Assembly (NCBI RefSeq): GCF_030646165.1
Contig: NZ_JAUTDO010000005.1
Coordinates: 544,884-608,883 of the forward strand
Origin: Conexibacter sp. CPCC 206217
GTDB lineage: Bacteria > Actinomycetota > Thermoleophilia > Solirubrobacterales > Solirubrobacteraceae
Direction of reading: 5' to 3'
Length of the DNA: 64,000 nt
This document shows positions 1 through 8,468 of the stretch, piece after piece. The first letter of the stretch is position 1. The number at the start of each line of letters is the position of its first letter. The position numbers were made by a program, and so were the translations under genes. The notes beneath the pieces are model-generated. The model saw nothing but the letters and a program-made list of their open reading frames with translations, had not been told where the DNA came from and did no database searches.

Positions 1-132
1 ACGATGCCCTCCGACCGGCTCGGCACGCCTGAGGAGGTCGCCAACGTCGTGGTCTTCCTCGCCTCCGGCGCGGCCGCTCAGGCGACCGGCTCGGAGTGGG
101 TCGTCGACGGCGGCGTCAGGAAGCAGGCATGA
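1..132 (+). CDS. SDR family oxidoreductase, C-terminal end (partial)
   Basis: The window opens inside this gene; only the last 43 residues are present. They read RLGTPEEVANVVVFLAS then ATGSEWVVDGG, the classical C-terminal signature of short-chain dehydrogenases (substrate-loop end, then the GxxxxVDGG dimer strand). The stop TGA overlaps the ATG of the deacetylase-like gene as ATGA, so the two are probably translationally coupled. Substrate cannot be told from this piece. It forms one operon with the next two genes. Confidence 0.85.
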   Translation, partial: TMPSDRLGTPEEVANVVVFLASGAAAQATGSEWVVDGGVRKQA

Positions 133-1064
133 GCGGATCGTCGCAGTGGCCGAGAACGCCGCCGTACCGCTATTCGCCGATCGTCGCGCGACCGCCGCTC
201 GTCTATCCCGGCGGCAAGCGGATGGCCTTCTACGTCGGCATGAACATCGAGCACTTCCACGCCGGCGTGCGCTCGACCAGCCGCGCCGCCGTGACGGCGG
301 CGCTGCCGGTCGACGTCCTCAACCACGGCTGGCGCGACTACGGCACGCGCGTCGGGATCTGGCGGCTGATCGACCTGTTCGATCGGCTCGAGCTGCGTCA
401 GTCGGCGCTCGTCAACGCGGACGCCGCGACCGCGTACCCGCAGATCGTCGCGGCCGGGCGCGAGCGCGGCTGGGCGTGGGTCGCGCACGGACAGACCAAC
501 TCGCAGTTGTGGACCGGCATGGAACCGGCGGTCGAGCGCGTCGCGCTGCGCGAGGTCGTCGAGACGATCGAGGCGGCGACCGGCACCCGTCCGCGCGGCT
601 GGCTGGGCCCGGCGCTCACCGAGACCGCTCATACGCCCGCGCTGCTGGCCGAGCTGGGACTCACGTACACGCTCGGCTGGGGCGTCGCCGACGACCAGCC
701 GTTCGCGCTCGACGTGCCCGGCGCGCGCCTGCTCGCCGTCCCGTACTCGATCGAGGTCAACGACATCCCGGTCTTTCTCGACCAGAGCACGACCGCCGGC
801 GGGTTCGAGCAGATGATCGTCGACCAGTTCGACGTGCTGCATGCCGAGTCCCAGGAGCGCCCCGGCGCGGTCTTCGGGCTCTCGCTGCACCCGTTCCTGG
901 TCGGTCAACCGTTTCGGATGCCGGCGCTGGAGCGAGCGCTGCGGCACGTGCGCGCGCACGACGACGTCTGGTTCTGCACGACCGACGAGCTGGCCGAGTG
1001 GTACCTGGCCAACGCCTACGACGACGCGGCGCGCACGTTCGCCGGCGGAGACGACGCGCGATGA
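129..1064 (+). CDS. polysaccharide deacetylase / PuuE-like allantoinase family hydrolase
   Basis: A 311-residue protein of the NodB-fold carbohydrate esterase superfamily, of the cofactor-independent allantoinase (PuuE)-like branch. Visible family features are the NIEHF segment near residue 39, RVGIWRLIDLFDR at 75-86, the VAHGQTNS segment near 118-125 and RGWLGPALTET near 156-166. The ATG at 129 was chosen over an in-frame ATG at 96 because it overlaps the previous stop (ATGA) and matches the family start. Members hydrolyse amide or ester bonds on small cyclic ureides or acylated sugars; the substrate here is unknown. It lies between two SDR genes, with ATGA overlaps on both sides, so it probably acts in the same small-molecule pathway. 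Confidence 0.85.
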   Translation: MSGSSQWPRTPPYRYSPIVARPPLVYPGGKRMAFYVGMNIEHFHAGVRSTSRAAVTAALPVDVLNHGWRDYGTRVGIWRLIDLFDRLELRQSALVNADAATAYPQIVAAGRERGWAWVAHGQTNSQLWTGMEPAVERVALREVVETIEAATGTRPRGWLGPALTETAHTPALLAELGLTYTLGWGVADDQPFALDVPGARLLAVPYSIEVNDIPVFLDQSTTAGGFEQMIVDQFDVLHAESQERPGAVFGLSLHPFLVGQPFRMPALERALRHVRAHDDVWFCTTDELAEWYLANAYDDAARTFAGGDDAR

Positions 1065-1816
1065 GCTGCGAATCGGCGCGGCTGCACGGGCGCGTCGCCC
1101 TGGTGACCGGAGCGGCCGGCGGGCTCGGCGCGAGCTTCGCGCTGCGCCTCGCGCAGGAGGGCGCCGACGTCGTGCTCGTCGACGTGCGCCCGTGCGATGA
1201 GGTCGCCGAGCGGCTCGCCGCGCTGGAGGTGCGGACGCTGGCGGCCACCGCCGACGTCAGCGACGAGCAGGCGGTCGCCGAGCTGGCCGCGCGCGTCACG
1301 TCTCGCTTCGGCCGCTGCGACATCCTCGTCAACAACGCCGGCTTCGGTCGTGTCGAGCGCTTCGAGGAGATCACATTGCAGTCATGGCGTGAATTGATGG
1401 CGGTGAACCTCGAGGGACCGTTCCTGATGTCGCGCGCGCTCGTCGGCGAGATGCGCGCACGCGGCTGGGGGCGGATCGTCAACATCGCATCCAACACGTT
1501 CGGGATGGGGCTCCCGATCGGATTCACTCACTACATCGCGAGCAAGGGCGGCGTCATCGGCCTCACCCGTGCGCTTGCGAGCGAGTTCGGCGCCCACGGG
1601 ATCACCGTGAACGCGATCTCGCCGGGCTTGACGAGGACCCCCTCGACGACCCGCAAGATGAGTGAGCAGTTCGAGCGAGACCGGGTGAAGCAGGCGATTC
1701 CGCGGACGGGGGAACCGGAGGACCTCGTCGGGATGCTCGCCTACCTCGTCTCAGATGACGCCTCGTTCGTGACGGGGCAGACGTTCAACGTCGACGGTGG
1801 ACTGGTGCGCGGTTGA
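1061..1816 (+). CDS. SDR family NAD(P)-dependent oxidoreductase
   Basis: A 251-residue classical short-chain dehydrogenase (FabG-like). It has the cofactor motif TGAAGGLG near residues 16-23, NNAG at 91-94, and catalytic Ser144, Tyr158 and Lys162 (YIASK). The C-terminal GQTFNVDGG is typical. The start overlaps the deacetylase-like gene by ATGA, making it the third gene of an operon that enters the window from the left. It should oxidise or reduce an alcohol/ketone with NAD(P); substrate unknown. The binding-protein gene follows after 83 bases. Confidence 0.93.
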   Translation: MSCESARLHGRVALVTGAAGGLGASFALRLAQEGADVVLVDVRPCDEVAERLAALEVRTLAATADVSDEQAVAELAARVTSRFGRCDILVNNAGFGRVERFEEITLQSWRELMAVNLEGPFLMSRALVGEMRARGWGRIVNIASNTFGMGLPIGFTHYIASKGGVIGLTRALASEFGAHGITVNAISPGLTRTPSTTRKMSEQFERDRVKQAIPRTGEPEDLVGMLAYLVSDDASFVTGQTFNVDGGLVRG

Positions 1817-1899
1817 GCGCAGCGGTCCACGTCGCACATGCGGCAGGCGGCACGTCGCCGGCCGGCCGAGTACATGACCCAACCGGAGGTACGTACATC

Positions 1900-3009
1900 A
1901 TGAGGACAAACAGGCGCACGCCGCGGGCGTTGGCATCGGCCTGCCTGGTCGCGCTCCTCGCAGCTCTGGTGCTGGCCGGCTGCGGCAGCAGCGACGACAG
2001 CACGAGCTCCAGCAGCAGCGCCGGATCCACGGCGGCGAGCACGACCGCGTCGCAGCCGGCCGCGGACGTTCCGTTCGAGAGCCCCGAGGCAGGGTTGCCG
2101 ACGTCGTACCCGGAGCCGACGGTGAGACCGGGCTTCAGATACACGGTCGGCTATCTCTCGCCGAATTCGTCGATCGGCTTTCTCGCCTCCGTCTACAAGG
2201 GCGTCAAGGAGCAGACCGAGAGATTCGGTGGCAAGTTCATAGGCTATGACGCCAACTTCAACCAGGACAAGCAGGTCAGCCAATTCGCCGATCTGCTGGC
2301 GCAGCATCCCGACGTGATCGTCGCCTATCCGCTGTTGCCGAGCGCGTTGGCGGCGAGAGTCAGAGAGGCGCAGGCGGCAGGCATCCCGATCGTCACCAAC
2401 GACACGCCGCCCGACGCGAGCCTGCCGCTGGAGCCCGGTTACGACACCAACGTCCACCAGGGCCTCGACATCGCGCGCTACAGAATCGCGCAGGCGGTCG
2501 CGAGAGAGTCGCCGGGTGCGACGTATGCGCTGCTGGGCCAGTCGCTGCCGGTCCCGTCGCTGAGATACGCGATGGACCGCTCGCACTACTGGGGCGACAG
2601 ATTCGGCAACAGATTCGTCGGCGAGGTCGACGCTGCCGACGACACGCCCAACGCGGGTCAGCAGGCGATGACGGCGCTGCTGGCGAAGTACCCCGACGTC
2701 GACTACGTGATCGCCTACAACGACACGGCGGCGGAGGCCGCCTCGGCGGTCGCCCGCTCCTCGGGCAAGACCGACGTCAAGATCGTCGGTGACGGCGGCG
2801 ATGCGACCGCCGTGCGGATGATCAAGTCGGGTCAGCTGTGGGGCACCTACGGTCCTGACGAGAGAGGCATCGGCGTGCAGCAGGCGATCGCGGCCTACGA
2901 CCTCGCCACCAGACAGCACCTGCCGCTGCCGAGAAACATCGTCATCACCAGCGGCACGATGGTGACGAGAGACAACGTCGACGACTACACGCCGGCCAAC
3001 GACGCCTGA
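1900..3009 (+). CDS. sugar-type ABC transporter substrate-binding lipoprotein
   Basis: A 369-residue periplasmic-binding-protein-like protein (type 1, RbsB-like fold). It begins with a lipoprotein signal: basic n-region, hydrophobic core and lipobox LAGC with Cys28, then a Ser/Thr-rich linker. The mature part alternates Rossmann-like segments such as TVGYLSPNSSIGF, DVIVAYPLL and VDYVIAYNDTAAEAA. The ATG at 1900 was chosen over an upstream in-frame GTG because GGAGG lies at 1885-1889 and the signal peptide starts there. It is the likely capture protein for the RbsA-like ATPase and permease at 4.8-7.5 kb, although the PucR gene separates them. Arginine codon use is odd: 14 of 18 Arg in the mature part are AGA. 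Confidence 0.88.
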   Translation: MRTNRRTPRALASACLVALLAALVLAGCGSSDDSTSSSSSAGSTAASTTASQPAADVPFESPEAGLPTSYPEPTVRPGFRYTVGYLSPNSSIGFLASVYKGVKEQTERFGGKFIGYDANFNQDKQVSQFADLLAQHPDVIVAYPLLPSALAARVREAQAAGIPIVTNDTPPDASLPLEPGYDTNVHQGLDIARYRIAQAVARESPGATYALLGQSLPVPSLRYAMDRSHYWGDRFGNRFVGEVDAADDTPNAGQQAMTALLAKYPDVDYVIAYNDTAAEAASAVARSSGKTDVKIVGDGGDATAVRMIKSGQLWGTYGPDERGIGVQQAIAAYDLATRQHLPLPRNIVITSGTMVTRDNVDDYTPANDA

Positions 3010-3038
3010 GGCGACGACGCCGGGCACGGCCGACGGCA

Positions 3039-3065
3039 GCCGCGCCGCCACGACGGCGGCGCGGC
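3039..3065. terminator. bidirectional hairpin terminator between binding protein and pucR-type gene
   Basis: An 11-bp perfect GC stem, GCCGCGCCGCC and GGCGGCGCGGC, with loop ACGAC, lies between two converging genes. It ends one base before the stop codon of the minus-strand regulator. No U-tract is present on either side. Confidence 0.7.
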
Positions 3066-4685
3066 TCAGCCGCGCTCGCCGAGCACGGTCCGGATCCGCA
3101 GCGCGAGCTGGATCGCGGCGAGCGTGTCGGGATCCGACAAGTCGGCGTCCATCAGCTCGCCGATGCGCGCCAGGCGCGAGTAGAGCGACTGCCGCTCGAT
3201 GTGCAGCTCGCGCGCCGCGTCGGCCTTGCGGCCGCCGTGCCGGCAGAGCGTCTCCAGCGTCGGCAGCATTCTGGTCGTGCGCTCGCGGTCACGCTGCAGC
3301 AGCGGATGCAGGCGGGCGGTCGCGAACTGCATCAGCTCGGGACGGTCGCGCAACGACCAGATCAAGCGGTCCACGTTCGGGACCGTGACGTCGTGCCACG
3401 GCCGCGCCTCGGAGCGCGAGGTCGGTGTCGCCGCGTCGATCGTCGCGTGCAGCGCCGCCCTGAGCGCGTCCCACGAATGCGTCGAGGGGCCGGCACAGAC
3501 GACCAACGGGGGCGCGCCCGGCACGCGCGCCAGCGTGCTGGTCCTCAGCACCTCGGCAAGCCGCCCCGCCAACGTCGCGCGTTCCTCGGTGTCGCGCAGC
3601 CCGAGCACGATCAGCATGTGCTCGCCGTAGCGGTGGTGGCCGAGCAGGACCTGCGCGGCCTCGCGCTCGAGCGCGTCGCGCACGTCGCGCCAGACGAGGT
3701 CCCACGGCGCGTCGCGCATCGACGGCGTGGGGGGCGCCGCGTCGGTCCGCTCCTGCGGCACGACGACGACCGGCATCAGCCCTCTGACCGGCTGCTTGAA
3801 GCCGAGCGCGGAAGCGCGCACGGCGGCCTCGGCCGAGTCGACGTCGCCGCTGAGCAGGTCGGCGATGAAGTCGCTGCGGCGGCGCGCGGCGAAGCTCGCC
3901 GGCTCGCGCCCGCGCATCAGCTCGACCGCGAGCAGCTGGCCGATGCTGTCGACGGCGAGGCGGTCGGCGTCCGCCAGCGGCGCGTCGACGGCGAGCGCGA
4001 CGAGCCTTCCCCACTCTCCACGCCGCTCGCTGACGATCGCGTGGACGGCGGCGTCGGGCGCGCCCGGGAGCTGGCGCCTGAACGTGTCCCACGCGGCGGA
4101 GACCTCGCGGTCGCTCGCACGGTGGGTGATCTGGAAGGCGACGCCTCCGGACGCGAGCTCGAGGATCGCGGGGTTGCCGATCGTCGCGCTCAGCAGCGCC
4201 AGCAGCTCGCCGACGCCGGCGCCGTCGATCAGCAGCCGCGTCGCCTGCGCGCGGATGTCGGCGGTGTGCAGCGCCAGCGCGGCCTCGCGGTGGACGATGT
4301 CGCGGTTGACCGTCTCCGCGATCGCGATGAAGGGGACCTCGCGGTGGAGCACGATCACGGGCAGGCCGGCGCGCTCGGCGGCGGCGCCGAGCAGCTTCGG
4401 CGACGAGCGGAAGCGGCTGCCGAGCTCGATCACGAGCCCGGCGGCGCCGCGCTCGACGAGACTCTCGACGAGGTGCTCCTCGTCGCGGCGGCTGGGGCCG
4501 ATGCTGCGTCCGCCGGTCAGCAGCAGCTCGCCGCCCTGCAGCAGCGCGCCGATGTAGGGCGCCTCGCCGGCGTGCACCCAGCGGACGGGGTTGCCGAGGT
4601 TGACGGCTCCTGCGATCACCTCCGGGACCCCGCGCTTGACCGTCGGCAGCTCGAGGACCTGCTCGACGGAGATGGAGAGGCTCAT
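3066..4685 (-). CDS. PucR family transcriptional regulator
   Basis: A 539-residue regulator of the PucR/CdaR group. Residues about 5-125 form the PucR N-terminal domain (VEQVLELPTVKRGVPEVIAG, then GAAGLVIELGSRFR). A central GGDEF-like region follows, and the C-terminus carries the PucR helix-turn-helix (LETLCRHGGRKADAARELHI, SLYSRLARIGELM). Family members control purine, ureide or amino-acid catabolism in response to metabolites. It is divergent from the ABC transporter operon and shares its 157-base promoter region, so it is a candidate regulator of transport. The start is the ATG at 4685 opening the conserved N-terminal domain. Confidence 0.9.
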   Translation of the reverse strand: MSLSISVEQVLELPTVKRGVPEVIAGAVNLGNPVRWVHAGEAPYIGALLQGGELLLTGGRSIGPSRRDEEHLVESLVERGAAGLVIELGSRFRSSPKLLGAAAERAGLPVIVLHREVPFIAIAETVNRDIVHREAALALHTADIRAQATRLLIDGAGVGELLALLSATIGNPAILELASGGVAFQITHRASDREVSAAWDTFRRQLPGAPDAAVHAIVSERRGEWGRLVALAVDAPLADADRLAVDSIGQLLAVELMRGREPASFAARRRSDFIADLLSGDVDSAEAAVRASALGFKQPVRGLMPVVVVPQERTDAAPPTPSMRDAPWDLVWRDVRDALEREAAQVLLGHHRYGEHMLIVLGLRDTEERATLAGRLAEVLRTSTLARVPGAPPLVVCAGPSTHSWDALRAALHATIDAATPTSRSEARPWHDVTVPNVDRLIWSLRDRPELMQFATARLHPLLQRDRERTTRMLPTLETLCRHGGRKADAARELHIERQSLYSRLARIGELMDADLSDPDTLAAIQLALRIRTVLGERG

Positions 4686-4803
4686 GACAGCTGACGCTCG
4701 CTTCCAGGTGACGCCTGACAGACAGAGGGCGATTCGATCTTACGCATGACAGGGCGCGCCGCCCCGAATGCGGCGATTCCACAAGCCAGGATCGCTCATT
4801 TTC

Positions 4804-4832
4804 TTTACAGCAGAATTGCATTCTGCTAAATC
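4804..4832 (+). promoter_or_regulatory. promoter of ABC/catabolic operon with operator in the spacer
   Basis: TTTACA (4804-4809) is followed after exactly 17 bases by TAAATC (4827-4832), preceded by TGC as in an extended -10. The whole 17-base spacer is the palindrome GCAGAATTGCATTCTGC (7-bp arms, centre TGC). The -10 match is weak, so the promoter assignment is tentative; the palindrome is certain. The same AGAAT/ATTCT motif recurs at 12690 and 13731. A repressor bound here would block the promoter. Confidence 0.6.
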
Positions 4833-4842
4833 TCCCGTGGCA

Positions 4843-6396
4843 ATGCACGACGCCCTCTCACACACCCCCGACCCGGTGCCTCCGGGCTCTCCGCTCGCCG
4901 TCGCCGGCGTCGAGAAGCGCTACGGAGGGGTCCACGCCCTGCGCGGCGCGCACATGACGATCACCGCCGCAGGCGTGATCCACGGGCTGATCGGCGAGAA
5001 CGGCTCCGGCAAGTCGACGATCCTCGGGATCCTCTGCGGCGAGAAGTCGCCGGACGCCGGGACCATCTACGTCGACGCCAGACCGGTCGAGTTCTCCAGT
5101 CCCGTCGCGGCGCTCGCGCACGGCATCGCGATGGTGTCGCAGGAGACGGCGCTCGCGCCGGACCTGTCGATCGCCGAGAACATCTTCCTCGGCCGCCGCA
5201 TGGCGCGCTCGCCATGGGGGATCGACTGGCGCCGCACGCGGCGTGAGGCGGCCGCCGTGCTGGCGCGGCTGGAGCTGGACTATGCGCCCGGTCGGCTGGT
5301 CCGCACGCTGCGACCCGACCAGCAGCAAATGGTCGAGATCGCCCGCGCGCTGTCGCTCGACGCGCGCGTGCTGATCCTCGACGAGCCGACCAGCTCGCTC
5401 AGCGACGACGAGGTCGGCGCGCTCTTCACGACGATCCGCGGCCTCAAGGCCGACGGCGTCTCGACGATCTTCGTCTCGCACCGCCTGAAGGAGATGTTCG
5501 CCCTCGTCGACGAGTTCACCGTCCTGCGCAACGGCGTCACCGTCGCCGAAGGCCCGGCCGCCGAGTTCGACGAGCAGAAGCTCGTCGCCGCGATGGTCGG
5601 CGACCACACGTCGCTGACGCGCCCTGTCGCGCGCACGAAGCCGGCCGCGCCGGCGAGTGCCGGCACGACTCCCGCGGTCGCCGTCAGAGGGTTGACCGTC
5701 GACGGCGTCCTGTCCGACGTCGACCTCGACGTGCGACCCGGCGAGGTCGTCGGGCTCGCGGGGCTGGAGGGCGCCGGCCGCAGCGAGCTGCTGGAGGCGA
5801 TCTTCGGGCTGCGCTCGCCGGCCGCGGGGACGATCGAGATCGAGGGCGAGCCGCTGCGCGCCCGCGGCCCGCGCGACGCGATCGACCGCGGCATCGGCTA
5901 TCTGCCGCCCGACCGCAAGATCCAGGGCGTCGTGTTGAAGCGGACCGTCGCGGAGAACCTGACGATGGTCGTGACCGCGAACCTGTTCCGCGGTCGCCGG
6001 CCGCGCGCGACCGACGCGCGCGCGACCATGGATCACGTCTACGACGTGATGCGGATCCGCGCGGCCTCGCCCGACGCGACCGTCTCGACCTTGTCCGGAG
6101 GCAACCAGCAGAAGGTCGCGCTCGGCAAGTGGATCGCCGCCGACAAGCGCCTGCTGCTGCTCGACGAGCCGACGCGCGGCGTCGACGTCGGCGCCAAGGC
6201 CGAGATCCACCAGCTGCTGCGGGCCGCCGCCGACCGCGGCCTCGCGCTGCTCGTCAGCTCCTCGGAGAACGACGAGCTGCTGCGCCTCTGCGACCGGATC
6301 CTCGTGATGTACCGGGGCGCAGTCGTCGCCTCGCTGCCCGCCGATGAGGCGACCGAACCGATGTTGGCCAGCTATGCCGGAGGACACCATGAGTGA
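4843..6396 (+). CDS. sugar ABC transporter ATP-binding protein (RbsA/MglA type, two ATPase domains)
   Basis: A 517-residue fused double ATPase. The first domain has the Walker A GENGSGKST near residue 50, a signature-like LRPDQQQMVEIARAL and Walker B ILILDEP with SSLS. The second has the degenerate Walker A GLEGAGRSE, signature LSGGNQQKVALGKW and LLLLDEPTRGVDVG, the hallmark of the ribose/galactose/autoinducer-2/nucleoside importer class. The ATG at 4843 fits the family start better than the in-frame ATG at 4768, which lies upstream of the promoter-operator. It drives import with the permease that overlaps it by 8 bases. Confidence 0.93.
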   Translation: MHDALSHTPDPVPPGSPLAVAGVEKRYGGVHALRGAHMTITAAGVIHGLIGENGSGKSTILGILCGEKSPDAGTIYVDARPVEFSSPVAALAHGIAMVSQETALAPDLSIAENIFLGRRMARSPWGIDWRRTRREAAAVLARLELDYAPGRLVRTLRPDQQQMVEIARALSLDARVLILDEPTSSLSDDEVGALFTTIRGLKADGVSTIFVSHRLKEMFALVDEFTVLRNGVTVAEGPAAEFDEQKLVAAMVGDHTSLTRPVARTKPAAPASAGTTPAVAVRGLTVDGVLSDVDLDVRPGEVVGLAGLEGAGRSELLEAIFGLRSPAAGTIEIEGEPLRARGPRDAIDRGIGYLPPDRKIQGVVLKRTVAENLTMVVTANLFRGRRPRATDARATMDHVYDVMRIRAASPDATVSTLSGGNQQKVALGKWIAADKRLLLLDEPTRGVDVGAKAEIHQLLRAAADRGLALLVSSSENDELLRLCDRILVMYRGAVVASLPADEATEPMLASYAGGHHE

Positions 6397-7498
6397 CGGA
6401 TTGACCGCCAGCCCCGAGACCGCGTCCGCGGCTGCGCAAGGGCTGACCGGCCCGAGCCGTCTCGCCACCGCGTTCGCCGCGACCCGTCACTTCCGGCCGG
6501 TGCTGCTGCTCGTGGTCGTGCTGTTCGCGTACTTCGCGGCGACGCAGAGCGACGTCTTCCTGACGTCGCAGAACCTGCAGAACCTGCTGACCGGCGTCTC
6601 GATCCTGTGGGTCGTCAGCATGGGCATGACGTTCGTGATGATCACGGGCGGCGTCGACCTCTCGGTCGCCGCGCTCTCGGTGCTCGTCGGCCTCTTCATG
6701 GCGAAGGTCCTCGAGGCCGGCGTGCCGGGCGGGATCGCCGTGCTGCTGACGGTGCTCGTCGGAGCGGTCGTCGGCGGAGCGGTCAACGGCGTGCTGATCG
6801 GCAAGCTGAAGCTCTCCTTCTTCGTCGTCACGCTCGCGTCGATGACCGTCTACACGGGCATCGTCAACCTCTGGTCGGACACGAGATCGTTCTACGTCAC
6901 CGCTCCGCTGGTCGTGAAGATCGGCGTCGAGAAGGTCGGCGGCGTGCCGACGCCGATCCTGATCATGGTCGCGACCTTCCTGATCGCGCTGTGGGTCCAG
7001 ACGCGCACGTACTTCGGCCGCGACGTCTACGCCGTCGGCGGCAGCATGCCGGCCGCGCGGCTGTCCGGGATCCGCACCTCGCGCACGGTCGTCTGCGTCT
7101 ACGCGGTCAGCGGTGCCTGCGCGGCGCTCGGCGGCGTGATCGCGATCGGCCGCATCGGCGCCGCGACGCCGCAGGTCGACAACACGCTCGCGCTGCAGGC
7201 CGCCGCCGCCGTGCTGCTCGGCGGTACCAGCCTCTTCGGCGGCGCCGGCGGCGTCGGCGGCACGGCCCTGGGCGTGCTCTTCATCGGCGTGCTGCAGAAC
7301 GGGCTCAGCATCGCCGGCATCGCCAGCTCCTGGCAGCAGGTCGTCACCGGCGTGATCCTCGTCGCGGCGATCCTCGGCGACCGCATCTCGGTCGGCCGCG
7401 TCCGCCGCAAGGCGCCCGGCGCCGACCCCGCCTCCGCGTTGGAGGCAACCGAGGCGGCCGCGGTCCACGGCGGCGACCCGCCGGCGCTGCAGCGCTGA
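6389..7498 (+). CDS. sugar-type ABC transporter permease (RbsC-like)
   Basis: A 369-residue membrane protein with about 8-10 hydrophobic helices, beginning with VLLLVVVLFAYFAATQ. It includes the family segment MTFVMITGGVDLSV near residue 90 and the coupling region YAVGGSMPAARLSGI. This is the BPD_transp_2 family, partner of RbsA-like ATPases. The ATG at 6389 has a GGAGGA six bases upstream and overlaps the ATPase gene by 8 bases, so translation is coupled. Being directly upstream of ring-cleavage enzymes suggests that the cargo is an aromatic, glycoside or nucleoside-like substrate rather than a simple sugar. Confidence 0.92.
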   Translation: MSDGLTASPETASAAAQGLTGPSRLATAFAATRHFRPVLLLVVVLFAYFAATQSDVFLTSQNLQNLLTGVSILWVVSMGMTFVMITGGVDLSVAALSVLVGLFMAKVLEAGVPGGIAVLLTVLVGAVVGGAVNGVLIGKLKLSFFVVTLASMTVYTGIVNLWSDTRSFYVTAPLVVKIGVEKVGGVPTPILIMVATFLIALWVQTRTYFGRDVYAVGGSMPAARLSGIRTSRTVVCVYAVSGACAALGGVIAIGRIGAATPQVDNTLALQAAAAVLLGGTSLFGGAGGVGGTALGVLFIGVLQNGLSIAGIASSWQQVVTGVILVAAILGDRISVGRVRRKAPGADPASALEATEAAAVHGGDPPALQR

Positions 7499-7592
7499 CC
7501 TCGCCGCACGCCCCCCCGGCAGCACGCGCACGACGCACCGCATCTCCCTGACGCACATGAACCAGACGACGAGCAGTGATGGAGGATTCGAT

Positions 7593-8465
7593 ATGGAGCC
7601 GCTGTTGTGGCATGGGCAGCTTTCGCACATCGCGCTGCGATGCGCGGACGTTCCGCGTTCGGGGCGGTTCTACGCCGACGCGGTCGGTCTGACCGAGCAC
7701 CCCGGGGGCGATCCCGACGGGCTGCGGCTCGGCTGGGGCGCGGGGCAGCACGCGCTCGACCTGCTGCCGGGCGCGCCGGGTCTCGACCACTACGGCCTCG
7801 AGATCCCGGACGCGGAGGAGCTGGAGCGCCTGCTGGAGCGTGTGCGCGGCGCCGGCGTCGAGGTCGGTCACCGCGAGCGGACCGCGCACGATCCCGAGAC
7901 CTTCTTGGTGAGCGATCCCGAGGGCCGGCGGATCGAGCTGCACGGCCGGGTCGACCGCAGCGGCGAGTTCCGCGCCGACCCGGCGCGCCGGCCGACGCGG
8001 CTGCAGCACATCACGTTCGCGACGAGATCGGTGCCGGACCTCGCCGCCTTCTACGAGGACGTGCTCGGCATGCGCGTCTCCGACCGCATGGGCAGTCGCT
8101 TCGCGTGGTTGCGCTGCGGCGCCGAGCACCACACCGTCGCGATGGTGCAGGCGCCGTCGGCGACGCTGCTGGACCACTTCTCGTTCGACCTCAGCCGCTG
8201 GGACGACTTCGCCTCCTGGTCGGACCGCCTCTCCGGCCTCGGCGTCCCGCTCAGCTGGGGACCCGGCCGCCACGGCCCCGGCAACAACCTGTTCGTGATG
8301 TTCGACGACCCCGACGGCAACCACATCGAGCTCTCCGCCGAGATGGAGCTGTACCACGACGAGCTGGCCGAGTACCAGCGCACGTGGATCGAGGACGTCC
8401 GCACCACGAACCTCTGGGGGATCGCGCCGACCTGGCGCCCCCAGAGCGACGTCGCGGCGGCCTGA
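7593..8465 (+). CDS. VOC family extradiol-type dioxygenase (catechol 2,3-dioxygenase-like)
   Basis: A 290-residue protein with two vicinal-oxygen-chelate modules (about 8-120 and 135-255), the layout of type I extradiol ring-cleavage dioxygenases. A 2-His-1-Glu iron site is visible in the second module: His139 (LQHITF), His195 (LDHFSF) and Glu246 (GNHIELSAE). The start at 7593 has GGAGG eight bases upstream and opens the first module; an in-frame ATG at 7557 is less likely. It should open a catecholic ring between or beside hydroxyls, giving a product for the next gene, which follows after 3 bases. Confidence 0.87.
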   Translation: MEPLLWHGQLSHIALRCADVPRSGRFYADAVGLTEHPGGDPDGLRLGWGAGQHALDLLPGAPGLDHYGLEIPDAEELERLLERVRGAGVEVGHRERTAHDPETFLVSDPEGRRIELHGRVDRSGEFRADPARRPTRLQHITFATRSVPDLAAFYEDVLGMRVSDRMGSRFAWLRCGAEHHTVAMVQAPSATLLDHFSFDLSRWDDFASWSDRLSGLGVPLSWGPGRHGPGNNLFVMFDDPDGNHIELSAEMELYHDELAEYQRTWIEDVRTTNLWGIAPTWRPQSDVAAA

Positions 8466-8468
8466 GCG

